Shown: positions 1-9,051 of the stretch, in pieces
Layout: every line of letters begins with the position of its first letter
How positions within the stretch are numbered: the first letter of the stretch is position 1
Source: Bacillus sp. 03113
GTDB taxonomy: Bacteria; Bacillota; Bacilli; Bacillales; Cytobacillaceae
Assembly (NCBI RefSeq): GCF_006546985.1
Contig: NZ_VATK01000014.1
Coordinates: forward strand, 57,675-121,674
DNA length: 64,000 nt
Direction: 5' to 3'
Made by a program: the position numbers and the translations under genes
The notes under the pieces: model-generated
What the model was told of the DNA's origin: nothing
What the model saw: only the letters and a program-made list of their open reading frames with translations
Databases searched by the model: none

Positions 1-182
1 AATACAATTAGTAAAATGATAATGCCGGAGAGGACCATAAGAAGGTAGGCAAACAAGGCTAAAGAAAATTTCAAAAGGCGATTGGATAATTTATATCTAC
101 TTAGATAGATAAACAAAATAGACAGTAACATAAAGCCCATCGCAATAAATGAAATCCACATTTTCATTAATCCCTCTGACAT
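1..182 (-). CDS. yphE: YphE-like DUF2768 small membrane protein (3' end outside window)
   Basis: The reading frame starts at an ATG preceded by GAGGTGAT and runs off the left edge, so about 60 codons are visible. The product starts MSEGLMKMWISFI and continues as two hydrophobic segments (about residues 9-27 and 39-60). This resembles the short DUF2768 proteins (B. subtilis YphE) found directly upstream of gpsA, which matches its position here. Function is unknown; a small integral membrane protein is all that can be said. A second ATG one codon upstream is possible, but its spacing to the ribosome site is poorer. Confidence 0.65.
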   Translation of the reverse strand, partial: MSEGLMKMWISFIAMGFMLLSILFIYLSRYKLSNRLLKFSLALFAYLLMVLSGIIILLIV

Positions 183-627
183 CATATCACCTCAAGTAAG
201 AAAGCGTTAACAAAAAATATGAATCTATGAAATGGAAATCCTTTTTCTGAAATTATATCATACCAAAAATGAAAATTAACAGATATAAAGGAAAAATCCT
301 TCTCTCTATTTTTCTTAAAAAGCACAAGTTCCTTGAACACCGAGTTAAACATAAGTCTCTTTCTCCAAGAAATCCTTATGACATTCGGATAATGGCTTAT
401 AACCCACCAAGCCGCTAGGAGAAGGCCGATTATAGAAGTCAAGGCAATATGTAGCTTCCCCCTAAACGACACCGAATAAAAGCCTAGAGACAAGATGGGG
501 CCATCCTTGACTCTAAGCTTATACGACTAAATATTCTAACCCCTGTTCTATTGACCAGGTCGCTTCGTTGCATTGTATGCCTTAATGCAGCTAACTGTAT
601 CCTCAAATGCCTATTTTTCCTAAAATA
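183..627. other. 445-bp intergenic stretch between gpsA and the yphE-like gene
   Basis: No convincing gene. A TTG-initiated minus-strand frame of 103 codons spans 182-493, but the promoter of the next gene lies inside it and its product matches no family I know. The part nearer gpsA (about 490-600) has mixed composition, without a clear terminator or repeat from the families seen elsewhere in the window. Confidence 0.4.
252..279 (-). promoter_or_regulatory. Putative extended -10 sigma-A promoter for the yphE-like gene
   Basis: On the minus strand TATAAT (252-257) is preceded by TGA, giving a TGnTATAAT extended -10. TTAATT lies 16 nt upstream as a weak -35. It is about 70 nt before the start codon of the yphE-like gene. 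Confidence 0.5.
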
Positions 628-1686
628 TTATTGCAATTGATCATTTCGATCTTCCAATACATTTGTTAAATCTTCCATTTCATGCGTTTTGCCACGTGTC
701 ATTAATGCATCAACAGCATCTTTTGGATCTTGGTTGTCAAAAAGCACATGATAAAGAGCTGTAGTAATAGGCATCATGACATTATACTTTTGAGCAAGCT
801 GATAACCAGCCTTCGTGGTCCGAACACCTTCAACAACCATTCCCATATTATCTAATACTTCTTGCAGCGGGCGGCCTTGGCCAATTAAATTACCAGCCCT
901 CCAGTTACGAGAATGGATACTTGTGCATGTTACGATTAAATCACCTACCCCAGTTAACCCTGAGAAGGTTAACGGACTAGCCCCCATTTTCGTCCCCAAA
1001 CGAGCAATTTCCGCTAAGCCACGGGTAATCAAAGCAGCCTTTGCGTTATCACCATAACCAAGCCCGTTTGTGATCCCTGCCGCAACAGCAATAATATTTT
1101 TTAGAGCACCGCCAATCTCCACACCAATGATATCAGGATTCGTATAAACGCGGAAATTTTGATTAATGAATAAGCTTTGAATTCTTTCAGCTGCTTCCAT
1201 GTTATTTGATGAAACTGTAACCGTTGTAGGCTGCCGGAGACTAACCTCTTCCGCATGACTTGGTCCAGATAATACAACAACAGATTCAAGAAGACTTGCT
1301 GGCAGTTCTTCTTCTATCATCTCAGAAATTCTAAGAAGAGAGCCAGGTTCTATCCCCTTACTCACATGTACAATCGTTATTGGCTCCTTCTGAACCTCAG
1401 CAATGTTTCTTACAACTTCCCTAATGGCTTTAGTTGGAACAGCTAAAATAATTGTCCTTACTCCTGCCAATACTTCCTCCAAGGATGTGTATCCTTTAAT
1501 TGAAGATGGTAAAACAATTTCTGGAAGATACTTACTATTCATATGCTTTTCATTTATTTCTTCCATTAATTGTGCATGTTTACCCCAGATCCTTACATCA
1601 TGACCGTTATCAGCAAGCACCATAGATAGAGCTGTCCCCCAGCTCCCTGCCCCTAATACAGCGATTTGCTCTTTATGCTTATCCAC
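628..1686 (-). CDS. gpsA: Glycerol-3-phosphate dehydrogenase [NAD(P)+]
   Basis: GpsA reduces dihydroxyacetone phosphate to sn-glycerol 3-phosphate in the cytoplasm, the first step of phospholipid synthesis. The N-terminal Rossmann motif GAGSWG sits at residues 12-17, and the C-terminal catalytic domain has the family stretch EIGGALKNIIA with its lysine. I chose a GTG start (VDKHKEQIAVLGAG) because AAGGTGA lies just before it; the open frame extends 19 codons further without a better site. The length of 352 aa is close to the usual 340-345. It follows der by 13 nt, as in B. subtilis, so the two are probably cotranscribed. Confidence 0.95.
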   Translation of the reverse strand: MDKHKEQIAVLGAGSWGTALSMVLADNGHDVRIWGKHAQLMEEINEKHMNSKYLPEIVLPSSIKGYTSLEEVLAGVRTIILAVPTKAIREVVRNIAEVQKEPITIVHVSKGIEPGSLLRISEMIEEELPASLLESVVVLSGPSHAEEVSLRQPTTVTVSSNNMEAAERIQSLFINQNFRVYTNPDIIGVEIGGALKNIIAVAAGITNGLGYGDNAKAALITRGLAEIARLGTKMGASPLTFSGLTGVGDLIVTCTSIHSRNWRAGNLIGQGRPLQEVLDNMGMVVEGVRTTKAGYQLAQKYNVMMPITTALYHVLFDNQDPKDAVDALMTRGKTHEMEDLTNVLEDRNDQLQ

Positions 1687-1699
1687 AATTTCACCTTCT

Positions 1700-3010
1700 T
1701 TATTTTCTTTCCCTTGCAAATATCTTGATTGGTGTTCCTTCAAAACCGAATGCTTCCCTAATTCGATTTTCTAAAAATCTTTCATATGAAAAATGAAGGA
1801 GTTCAGGATCATTTACAAATATGACAAAAGAAGGTGGCTTAATAGCAACCTGTGTTGCATAATAGATTTTCAAGCGTTTTCCTTTATCAGTAGGTGTCGG
1901 ATTCATAGCTACAGCATCCATAATGACATCATTTAGAACACTCGTTTCAACCCTCATTGCATGATTTTCACTGGCTGTATTAATCATTGGAATCAATGTA
2001 TGAATTCTTTTTTTCGTTTTAGCAGATAAGAATACGATTGGAGCATAGCTTAAAAATAAGAAATGCTCACGAATTTGTTGTTCAAATTCCTTCATCGTTT
2101 TCTCATCCTTTTCGACTGCGTCCCACTTATTGACAACTATGACAACTGCTCTTCCAGCTTCATGAGCATATCCTGCGATACGCTTGTCTTGCTCAATAAT
2201 TCCTTCTTCTCCATCAATAACCACAAGTACAACGTCGGATCGTTCAATCGCCCTTAATGCTCTTAGCACGCTATATTTTTCCGTACTCTCATAAACTTTC
2301 CCTTTTTTTCTCATCCCAGCCGTGTCAATAATGACATATTTTTGACGATTATAGGTTACAACCGAATCAATCGCATCTCTTGTCGTCCCAGCTATATTGC
2401 TGACGATAACTCTGTCTTCGCCTAGGATGGCATTAACTAGTGATGATTTCCCAACATTCGGGCGACCAATTAGTGAAAATTTAATTACATCATCTTCATA
2501 ATCCTTTGAATCGAACTTAGGAAAATGACTCGCAACTTCATCCAAAAGATCTCCAAGTCCTAATCCATGAGAACCTGATATTGGAAAAGGTTCTCCAAAC
2601 CCAAGAGAATAAAACTCATAAATTTGCTCCCTCATCTCTGGATTATCAATTTTATTAACTCCTAACACAACTGGTTTTTTTGCTTTATACAGGATTTTTG
2701 CAACGACCTCATCTGCAGAAGTTACACCTTCTCTTCCATTTGTTAAAAATAATATGACATCCGCCTCATCAATCGCAATTTCAGCTTGTTGGCGAATTTG
2801 TTCTAAAAAAGGTTCATCTCCAATATCAATCCCACCGGTATCAATGATATTAAAATCATAATTCAACCAATCTGCTGAGCTATATATACGATCTCTTGTC
2901 ACACCAGGAATATCTTCTACAATTGATATTCGCTCTCCTACAATTCTGTTAAAAATAGTCGACTTCCCTACATTCGGTCGACCTACAATTGCTAAAACAG
3001 GTTTTGCCAT
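1700..3010 (-). CDS. der: Ribosome biogenesis GTPase Der (EngA)
   Basis: Der is an essential tandem GTPase needed for 50S ribosome assembly. Two G domains are visible, each starting with GRPNVGKS (near residues 10 and 182), with DTGG/DTAG G3 motifs and NKID/NKWD G4 motifs. A KH-like domain follows. The start is the second in-frame ATG ([10 protein letters not shown]), spaced about 6 nt from GGGTG; the first ATG abuts that site. Length of 436 aa is typical. Upstream gene of the der-gpsA pair. Confidence 0.97.
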   Translation of the reverse strand: MAKPVLAIVGRPNVGKSTIFNRIVGERISIVEDIPGVTRDRIYSSADWLNYDFNIIDTGGIDIGDEPFLEQIRQQAEIAIDEADVILFLTNGREGVTSADEVVAKILYKAKKPVVLGVNKIDNPEMREQIYEFYSLGFGEPFPISGSHGLGLGDLLDEVASHFPKFDSKDYEDDVIKFSLIGRPNVGKSSLVNAILGEDRVIVSNIAGTTRDAIDSVVTYNRQKYVIIDTAGMRKKGKVYESTEKYSVLRALRAIERSDVVLVVIDGEEGIIEQDKRIAGYAHEAGRAVVIVVNKWDAVEKDEKTMKEFEQQIREHFLFLSYAPIVFLSAKTKKRIHTLIPMINTASENHAMRVETSVLNDVIMDAVAMNPTPTDKGKRLKIYYATQVAIKPPSFVIFVNDPELLHFSYERFLENRIREAFGFEGTPIKIFARERK

Positions 3011-3156
3011 AGCATTCACCCTTTCATCTTAATCCTTATCTATACAAAATAAAAATTTATTATGTCATTTTTTGTATCTTTTGATAAAAGAAACCCTTCT
3101 TATCATGTAGAAGGGCTCAACTTAATAAGTCTACCAAAGAGATCACTTCATCGCAA

Positions 3157-3334
3157 GAACAAAAGTGCAAGCTCCTTGATCAGCCCTGAAGAAAAATGTT
3201 CATTTGGCTCCAAAAGCGCTTTTTGCTTTTTGAGACAAAGGGTTATTTTTCACAAGGGCTAGGTGCTGGCCGATTAAGTGCGCCACGTCCTGTGGCAACA
3301 TCGGCACTCGTACATCCTGTACATCGAAACTGGA
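3157..3334 (+). repeat. Modular intergenic repeat copy R1 (modules A+B)
   Basis: This copy has a partly decayed module A (AGCCCTGAAGAAAAATG ... TTTTTCACAAGGGCTAGG) followed by module B (GGCCGATTAAG, GCCACGTCCTGTGGC, ATCGGCACTCGTACATCC). It lies between der and the YIEGIA capping gene, points along the plus strand and is not adjacent to a stop codon. Together with flanks it fills the 372-bp gap 3011-3382; no gene is visible there. Confidence 0.85.
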
Positions 3335-3382
3335 CGTCGATACATAGCTCTCAAAATTATTAATAACTAACTATTTTATTCT

Positions 3383-3568
3383 TTAATGTTTTACAATAAC
3401 ATATATTTCTTCTGTAATTGAATGGGCAATTCCATCTAAAATCGCCTCTAAATTAGCGGCAATCCCTTCCATTTCCATTCTATCTTCACAATGAAAAACC
3501 GTTGTCCCACTCGGTGCTTTTTTTGGATTTGTCGTAAGCACAGCAAGAATATACTTTTCGAGCGTCAT
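3383..3568 (-). CDS. Small capping-complex subunit associated with YIEGIA protein
   Basis: A 61-aa soluble protein containing LAVLTTNPKKAPSG and FHCEDR, resembling the family annotated as 'capping complex subunit for YIEGIA'. It overlaps the 3' end of the YIEGIA gene by 4 nt, so translation is probably coupled. No signal peptide or membrane segment is visible. By context it likely acts with the membrane protein upstream in the developing spore; the molecular role is not known to me. Confidence 0.75.
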   Translation of the reverse strand: MTLEKYILAVLTTNPKKAPSGTTVFHCEDRMEMEGIAANLEAILDGIAHSITEEIYVIVKH

Positions 3569-4461
3569 AACGTTCCCCCACCTTTCTTTTTTGATAGCGG
3601 AGCTTTAGACATTCTGATGGCATTTTCTAACGTTGGAACAGCACCAATGATTTTTATAGCTTTATCTATATTTTTTTCTTGAGGTAAAACAAATACACCA
3701 ATTTTTCCATTTCCAAGATCTCTTTTCGCAAGCGGCACAAGCGCAGGGGTGCCTGAATCACGATATACACCAAGAGCCGTTGATACATCATGAAGAATCG
3801 CTTGTCTCTGTCCTAAATTTGCAATGGTAGAGCGTGAGTTGAAATTCTTCGGACTTAATATAAAACCCATCCCATATTCAAGGACTTCCTTTTGTCGCTC
3901 TTTCAATCCGATATTCATAATATAAATATTATCCACATATAAACCAGCCCCAATAAATTTAGGCTCTACATAGTCAATTTGAACAATATCCTTTAAATGC
4001 CCACCAGTCATTAGTTTTTTGCAAATGATAATTGCCACAATGGCTGCTACTATCCCACCCCATAAATGAAAAAAAAGAAAGCTAATAGAACAAAGAAAAG
4101 AAGTAAATATAACGAGATAATTCCTGCTTTCAAATGCAATGGCAATTCCTTCAATATAGGTTTTCCCTCTTGGAACTAATTCATAGCTATCAAGCTCAGT
4201 TAGTGTGTTTCGCTCCATATTCCGAACTTCTCGAAATTGAGAAGCTGCAAGCGTCAAAAAGGTAACAGCAGTGAAATCCTCTTTCACAATGGATGGAACA
4301 GCAACTGCTCCTAATCCAGCCGCAATGAACCCTATTGCAACATGGATGATTTTCCCATGTAGATAAGTTGGATATTGTCTATAATCAGATACAAGCAAAT
4401 ATAATCTTGTAATCGTTCCTATGACTACACTAAATACGATTGATAATGTTATATCGCTCAT
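3565..4461 (-). CDS. seaA: YIEGIA family membrane protein (SeaA/YphB), spore envelope assembly
   Basis: The 298-aa protein carries the family signature YIEGIA at residues 102-107. It has N-terminal hydrophobic segments (about 4-24 and 37-57), two more near 115-145, and a soluble C-terminal half. The B. subtilis homologue YphB/SeaA is linked to spore envelope assembly. The start ATG overlaps the stop of yphA and the end overlaps the capping-subunit gene, giving a compact three-gene operon. Here it lies upstream of der, as in B. subtilis. Identification is by signature and synteny. Confidence 0.85.
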   Translation of the reverse strand: MSDITLSIVFSVVIGTITRLYLLVSDYRQYPTYLHGKIIHVAIGFIAAGLGAVAVPSIVKEDFTAVTFLTLAASQFREVRNMERNTLTELDSYELVPRGKTYIEGIAIAFESRNYLVIFTSFLCSISFLFFHLWGGIVAAIVAIIICKKLMTGGHLKDIVQIDYVEPKFIGAGLYVDNIYIMNIGLKERQKEVLEYGMGFILSPKNFNSRSTIANLGQRQAILHDVSTALGVYRDSGTPALVPLAKRDLGNGKIGVFVLPQEKNIDKAIKIIGAVPTLENAIRMSKAPLSKKKGGGTL

Positions 4462-5066
4462 GTTAGTTTGTGTTTCTCTCCTTCACGCTGATTAAAATGC
4501 TTTTCGATAACAGATATAAAGCTATAAAGTCCATTCCATGCTATGAACAAAATTGATGTCATAGTTAATATATCAAGGAAGGACAGTGATCCAATTGTAT
4601 AAGAAATGGAATGGTTTTTTAGAATAAGGCGATAGAAAAAATCTCCATAAATTGAACCAAAAAATAGAACTAATATTCTTAAGTGGCGCTCTTCTTCAAG
4701 AAAAGCTGCAAGGACAACCAAAAACAACGATAACATCCAGTTTCTATTGAAAATAAACCAGATTGGGTCATAAAGCTCAATTAAATGAAAAGCAACAAAA
4801 AAGATCATGATAATAAAAGAATGCATAAAAAACAAAAATATTTTTCTTTTCCCTAACTTAAACGACTCTATATAAATAACGAATAGCAGAAACAGAACAG
4901 CTCCTGTTACTTTCACCATTCCTATTGAAAAAGTGAATCCAGAGAGACTTATGAGCATTAGAATGATAAATGAGAATTTATATCGATTTGGGTTCTCTTT
5001 ATTGTAAAAAAAAGTAGTGACGACCCAAAAAATCCAAGAAAACCAATAAAATAAGACGCCTTCCAT
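4458..5066 (-). CDS. yphA: YphA family polytopic membrane protein
   Basis: A 202-aa protein of almost entirely hydrophobic segments separated by short charged loops. I predict six or more membrane passes. The start MEGVLFYWFSW is preceded by AGGAGGT at 6 nt; the longer frame starts upstream of that site and is rejected. It overlaps seaA by 4 nt and is the first gene of the yphA-seaA-capping operon. No catalytic motif is visible; function unknown, assigned from position and character. Confidence 0.75.
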   Translation of the reverse strand: MEGVLFYWFSWIFWVVTTFFYNKENPNRYKFSFIILMLISLSGFTFSIGMVKVTGAVLFLLFVIYIESFKLGKRKIFLFFMHSFIIMIFFVAFHLIELYDPIWFIFNRNWMLSLFLVVLAAFLEEERHLRILVLFFGSIYGDFFYRLILKNHSISYTIGSLSFLDILTMTSILFIAWNGLYSFISVIEKHFNQREGEKHKLT

Positions 5067-5169
5067 CTGACTACCTCCTATTATTTCCATTATGGCTGTA
5101 TGTTATGTACATTAAACTTTTTGAATAATCTTTTTTTCAACATCCATGCTAATGAAAGGAGGTGTTAAA

Positions 5170-5307
5170 GTGGGTAAAGACCGTCAAGAATACAAATTAA
5201 AGCAAAGCAGAAGGGTTGAATCAGATCGAGATCAAGCCCTTCATTATCCTGGTGCTACAAAGCTTTCCAGCCCAGGAGAAGCAAGAAATTTAAATGATAA
5301 TAAATAA
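5170..5307 (+). CDS. ypzI: YpzI family small protein
   Basis: A 45-codon gene with a GTG start behind a perfect AAAGGAGGTG. The product is hydrophilic and starts VGKDRQEYKLKQSRRVESD, with HYPGATKL in the middle, matching the YpzI family of very small Bacillus proteins. It is transcribed divergently from yphA and ends in a strong terminator. Function unknown. It is too short for usual gene-length cutoffs. Confidence 0.85.
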   Translation: MGKDRQEYKLKQSRRVESDRDQALHYPGATKLSSPGEARNLNDNK

Positions 5308-5325
5308 AGAGAAGAGAAGACAAAA

Positions 5326-5360
5326 AAAGAAGCTCTTAAAGATGAAAGAGCTTCTTTGTT
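5326..5360. terminator. Bidirectional intrinsic terminator after ypzI
   Basis: The stem GAAGCTCTT / AAGAGCTTC has a short loop and runs of A before and T after. It can end ypzI on plus and ypfD on minus, beyond repeat R2. Confidence 0.85.
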
Positions 5361-5404
5361 AACGTATAAGAATATATAACTTTTTGAAAGAAGACTGGTG
5401 TCTA

Positions 5405-5619
5405 TCTTTAGGGCTGATCAGGGCACCTCCGACGTACAGGACGTACTAGTGCCGACGAAGACATAAGGACGTGGCGTTCTTAATCGGCCGTTTTTCTTTT
5501 GTCTAGCTACAGCGCCTAGCCCTTGTGAAAAATAACCTCATGCCTCTAAAAGCAAAAAACGCTTTTTGAGTCATGAGAACATTTTTCTTCAGGGCTGTTC
5601 AAGGCGCCTTCGCTTTTCT
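5405..5619 (-). repeat. Modular intergenic repeat copy R2 (complete A+B)
   Basis: The most complete copy, read on minus. AGAAAAGCGAAGGCGCC starts 2 nt after the ypfD stop TAG. The module A hairpin has arms TCATG / CATGA and AGCCC / GGGCT. Module B has GGCCGATTAAG, CCACGTCCTTATGTCTTC and ACTAGTACGTCCTGTACG. It sits between the ypfD stop and the terminator at 5326-5360. Confidence 0.9.
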
Positions 5620-5621
5620 TT

Positions 5622-6761
5622 CTATTTTTTTAAATTTTTTAATTGGTCGCCAATCATCTCACCGAGCTGAAAGCCTTTTGTTTCTTCAGGAAGTTCATAG
5701 TCTAACACTTCTTCGGCTTCTTTTTCTTCTAGTTCCTTAATGCTTAATGATAAGCGCTGCTCTGCTTCATTAACTTCAAGAACCTTGACACTCACAGCTT
5801 GCCCTTCTTTTATAACTTCGTGTGGAGTTCCAATATGTTTATGGGAAATTTGAGAAATATGCACCAAACCTTCAACTCCAGGGAATACTTCAACAAATGC
5901 ACCGTAGGAGACAATTCGTTTTACAATACCCTCTAATGTACTTCCTTTTTTCGCTTTCTCAGATATATTTTCCCAAGGTCCTGGTAAAGTCTCTTTAATA
6001 GATAAGGAAATGCGTTCATTATCGCGATCTACACTTAATACTTTTACCTTTACTTCTTGCCCTTCTTCCACAACTTCCGTTGGTTTGTCAATATGCTCAT
6101 ACGATAATTGAGATATATGAACAAGACCATCAATGCCGCCAATATCAACAAATGCACCAAAGTCTGTGATTCTTTGAACAGTCCCATCTAGAGTTTGACC
6201 CGGCTGCAAAGAATTTAACAACTCCTGCTTTTTCTTCCCTTTTTCTTCCTCAACCACAGCTCGATGAGAAAGGATTAATCGATTCTTTTCTTTATCAAGC
6301 TCAACAATTTTAAATGAGATGGTTTTGCCTTTATACTCTGAAAAATCCTCTACAAAATACGCTTCCACTAAAGATGCTGGAACAAATCCACGGACGCCTA
6401 AATCTACGACTAATCCACCTTTAACGACATCCTTCACTTCGGCTTCAATCACTTCTTGCTCATTAAAAGATTCTTCAAGCTTTTCCCAAGCTTTCTCGGC
6501 ATCAACTTTTCTTTTTGATAATATTAATGCTTCTTCCTCTACCTTCAATACTTGCAGCTCAAGTTCATCGCCTTCTGTAACGACATCACTCGATTTTTCA
6601 ATATGCAGACTAGATAATTCGCTGATAGGAATAATCCCGTCTAGCTTGCAATCAAAAATATTAATGATTACTTGCTTTTCTTCTACTTTTGTAACTTGAC
6701 CCTTTACAATGTCTCCAACTTCATAAACTTTCACTTCTACATGATTCATTTCTTCAGACAT
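5622..6761 (-). CDS. ypfD: S1-domain RNA-binding protein YpfD (ribosomal protein S1 homologue)
   Basis: A 379-aa protein built from four S1 OB-fold repeats (roughly residues 15-85, 100-166, 187-255 and 272-342). The last two carry the typical GAFVD / GAFVEV and GLVHISQ motifs. In Gram-positives such four-repeat proteins are S1 relatives and are not essential for translation initiation as in E. coli; an RNA-binding or ribosome-associated role is likely. AAGGAGG precedes the ATG. It follows cmk, the order seen in many bacteria (cmk-rpsA). Confidence 0.93.
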   Translation of the reverse strand: MSEEMNHVEVKVYEVGDIVKGQVTKVEEKQVIINIFDCKLDGIIPISELSSLHIEKSSDVVTEGDELELQVLKVEEEALILSKRKVDAEKAWEKLEESFNEQEVIEAEVKDVVKGGLVVDLGVRGFVPASLVEAYFVEDFSEYKGKTISFKIVELDKEKNRLILSHRAVVEEEKGKKKQELLNSLQPGQTLDGTVQRITDFGAFVDIGGIDGLVHISQLSYEHIDKPTEVVEEGQEVKVKVLSVDRDNERISLSIKETLPGPWENISEKAKKGSTLEGIVKRIVSYGAFVEVFPGVEGLVHISQISHKHIGTPHEVIKEGQAVSVKVLEVNEAEQRLSLSIKELEEKEAEEVLDYELPEETKGFQLGEMIGDQLKNLKK

Positions 6762-6966
6762 TTGTATTCCTCCTTAATCCAATGACTGCTCCTACCATTC
6801 ATTTATAGGATGTGTTCAGCACAATAAATTGAAGATTTCATTTTAAGAATAAAGAAAATTCAAATAATATCTCTTTTTAACTTCTTACAAATGGCCTTTT
6901 TTGTCAAGTAAGAAAGCTCACTTACCTTACATGTATTGTACATGATTTTTAATGAACATGAAAATA

Positions 6967-7644
6967 TTACAAGTTAGCCTTGCTGTAAACTAGCCCCATT
7001 ATTTTATCGACTACTAATTCAATTGAAAGATTGGTTGTGTCTATTTCAACGGCGTCCTCTGCTTTTGTTAATGGTGCTATTTCACGCTCTGAATCTAGTT
7101 TATCTCTTTTTGCAATCTCTTTTTTTAATTGATCTAAATCCGATGGAAAACCTTTTCGTAAATTTTCCTCATGTCTTCGCACTGCTCTTTCTTCTACCGA
7201 AGCTAATAAGAAAACTTTCACCTCTGCATTCGGTAATACAAACGTTCCAATATCTCTTCCGTCCATCACGACCCCACCAGATTTTGAAAAGCTTTGCTGG
7301 CGCTGTACCATTTCCACTCTTACTAACCTGTGCTTTGCTACAATTGAAACAGAGTTTGTCACTTGTGCCATTCTTATTTCAGTTGTGACATTCGTGCCAT
7401 CTAGAAAAATCATTTGACCTGATTCACTCGGAAAAAGCTCGATTTTTGTATCATCCAATAGATGTTTTAATCCATTTTCATCTTCAATATTAACATGGTT
7501 TGTGAGAGCTTTATAAGTTAATGCTCTATACATTGCTCCTGTATCAATATAGATATAAGAAAGTTTTTCTGCAATGATTTTCGCCACTGTACTTTTTCCT
7601 GCTGCTGCAGGACCATCAATTGCAATTGATATTTTTTTGTTCAT
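6967..7644 (-). CDS. cmk: Cytidylate kinase
   Basis: Cmk phosphorylates CMP and dCMP to the diphosphates. The P-loop GPAAAGKS is at residues 11-18; MDGRDIGT and the arginine-rich LID region near [10 protein letters not shown] follow. The start is the ATG after AGGAGGATTT ([11 protein letters not shown]); 30 upstream in-frame codons are rejected for lack of homology. Length 225 aa matches B. subtilis Cmk. The 205-bp gap to ypfD (6762-6966) shows no gene or clear terminator. Confidence 0.96.
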   Translation of the reverse strand: MNKKISIAIDGPAAAGKSTVAKIIAEKLSYIYIDTGAMYRALTYKALTNHVNIEDENGLKHLLDDTKIELFPSESGQMIFLDGTNVTTEIRMAQVTNSVSIVAKHRLVRVEMVQRQQSFSKSGGVVMDGRDIGTFVLPNAEVKVFLLASVEERAVRRHEENLRKGFPSDLDQLKKEIAKRDKLDSEREIAPLTKAEDAVEIDTTNLSIELVVDKIMGLVYSKANL

Positions 7645-7836
7645 AAATCCTCCTGTAACGAATGGTGGCGAAAATACTCCAAAGTGGTTATAAAGGAAGT
7701 CCCTATCCAACTTACGAGTGTTATCACCAACCAATAAGCTCTTGCTGAAAATATACTAATACTACTATTTTAACACATTAAGGGACGAGCAACTGTTTTT
7801 ACTAATGATTTTTTCTATTTTATAATTTTAAATAAC

Positions 7837-7863
7837 AAAAAAAAGCAGACCTTCACCTGCTTC
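7837..7863 (-). terminator. Intrinsic terminator directly after ypfB
   Basis: On the minus strand GCAGGTGAAGGTCTGC forms a stem of about eight pairs, including G-U pairs, followed by a run of T. It touches the ypfB stop codon and separates ypfB from cmk. Confidence 0.75.
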
Positions 7864-8044
7864 ATTTTAATTCCTTGAAAGTTTCAATTAAGTCTGTAAA
7901 ATTTTGTTCCGTTACACCTTCAAATTGTGTTATTTGCTTGAGTTCAGGAAATGCATTCATCCCATACAAAAAAAATTGCACAAGTAATAAGCATATAAAT
8001 TGAACAATTGTAATTTTCAAAATAATCCTTTCAGTTGTTTTCAT
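7862..8044 (-). CDS. ypfB: YpfB family (DUF5359) small membrane protein
   Basis: A 60-aa protein with one hydrophobic segment (about residues 8-28) and a charged C-terminus ending in IETFKELK. Size, layout and position between cmk and ypfA match B. subtilis YpfB (DUF5359). Likely a single-pass membrane protein of unknown role. The ribosome site GGGGCGAT is weak. An intrinsic terminator begins at its stop codon. Confidence 0.8.
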   Translation of the reverse strand: MKTTERIILKITIVQFICLLLVQFFLYGMNAFPELKQITQFEGVTEQNFTDLIETFKELK

Positions 8045-8107
8045 GCGTTTATCGCCCCAAAATATTATTGTTTTTTCTATTATTGGGGCTTAACATGAAA
8101 TTTATTC

Positions 8108-8770
8108 CTAATTTGGCTCTATTCCTTTTTTCTTCATGGCAAGCTGTCGATCGAAGGTAAATCGAAGTAACAATTGTCTTTCCTTTGGTGAAGTTTCAAC
8201 GAACTGAACAGATATTTTTTTATATTCGTTATGTAAATCTACCATTCTAACCACTTTACTTTTTATGGTAATATAATGATAATCCCCATTTTGCATCGGC
8301 AATATAAACCACGTAGAAATAAACATCCCTCTTTTAAACGGTAATGCCTTAGGGATCACTAATGCTGCCCCACCTGCACTGATATCAAATGTGGTCGTCG
8401 TGAATGGATCAAATTCATCATCGATTGCGTGTACCGCCACATCAACTGACGTTTCAATTCGAACAAATTGTCTTCGCTGTATTTTCAAAAGCTGATCTTT
8501 ACCAGGATAGTTTAACATGATCATCGGAATATCTTGCTTTATTCTCCCAACTACTTCTGACTCAAACAAAAAAACATTTCCATCTTTTGTAACAAATGTG
8601 ACTTTCAACTGAGTTCCATCTACAAGATAGACCGTTCTGTTTGTATCCATATGTATCGGATAGTCAACGTAAAAATTATCAGCTTTTTTTTCAACTACTT
8701 TGCATTTATAAAATTCAAGTTTTTCAGCATAGGTTGATTCTAAAATGATTTGATCCCCGATATTTAACAT
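8108..8770 (-). CDS. motI: PilZ-domain c-di-GMP receptor (YpfA/MotI), flagellar brake
   Basis: A 220-aa protein with an N-terminal YcgR-N-like domain (1-95) and a C-terminal PilZ domain. The c-di-GMP signature is present: RRQFVR near residues 100-105, then DISAGGAAL. In B. subtilis the c-di-GMP-bound protein (MotI/DgrA) inhibits flagellar rotation through MotA. It lies between ypeB and ypfB, as in B. subtilis. Both binding motifs are intact, so the protein should bind c-di-GMP. Confidence 0.9.
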   Translation of the reverse strand: MLNIGDQIILESTYAEKLEFYKCKVVEKKADNFYVDYPIHMDTNRTVYLVDGTQLKVTFVTKDGNVFLFESEVVGRIKQDIPMIMLNYPGKDQLLKIQRRQFVRIETSVDVAVHAIDDEFDPFTTTTFDISAGGAALVIPKALPFKRGMFISTWFILPMQNGDYHYITIKSKVVRMVDLHNEYKKISVQFVETSPKERQLLLRFTFDRQLAMKKKGIEPN

Positions 8771-8869
8771 GATTATCTCTCTTTCTCTAAAGAATAAAAG
8801 GTTAATATTGTCAGATAATACATTATTGCATGAAAGTTAAATGAACTTCAAGTACCTCTTCAAATAAAA

Positions 8870-8925
8870 GAAACCGAAAAATACAATCCAGCACTAATTC
8901 TGCCTTGTATTTTCCGGTTTTTTAT
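8870..8925. terminator. Intrinsic terminator downstream of sleB-ypeB
   Basis: Long stem AAACCGAAAAATACAA / TTGTATTTTCCGGTTT with T-rich sequence on both sides. It serves the minus-strand sleB-ypeB operon; repeat R3 lies between the ypeB stop and this terminator. Confidence 0.8.
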
Positions 8926-8988
8926 TATAGTATCAAAATTTTCTTGAATGAAGATTAATACATATAACTAAGGGCTATAATCATAATT

Positions 8989-9051
8989 TTGCGCTTTTTG
9001 ATCCTGTGGAACATTTTTCTTCAGGGCTGTTCAAGGCGCTTCCGCTTTTCT
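8989..9051 (-). repeat. Modular intergenic repeat copy R3 (5' half of module A)
   Basis: Reads AGAAAAGCGGAAGCGCC, then ACAGCCCTGAAGAAAAATG. The first AG coincides with the last two bases of the ypeB stop codon TAG. The copy breaks off after CAAAAAGCGC, so only the 5' arm of the hairpin is left. Confidence 0.85.

Noticed and set aside
182..493. 103-codon minus-strand frame between gpsA and the yphE-like gene
   Set aside because: TTG start with a poor site (AAGGA 10 nt away), no recognisable family, and the extended -10 promoter of the next gene lies inside it.
815..1057. Plus-strand frame of 80 codons inside gpsA
   Set aside because: Antisense shadow of a conserved gene, no ribosome site. 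The same reasoning removes the other antisense frames inside der, cmk, ypdA, scpA, spoVAF, pdp and others.
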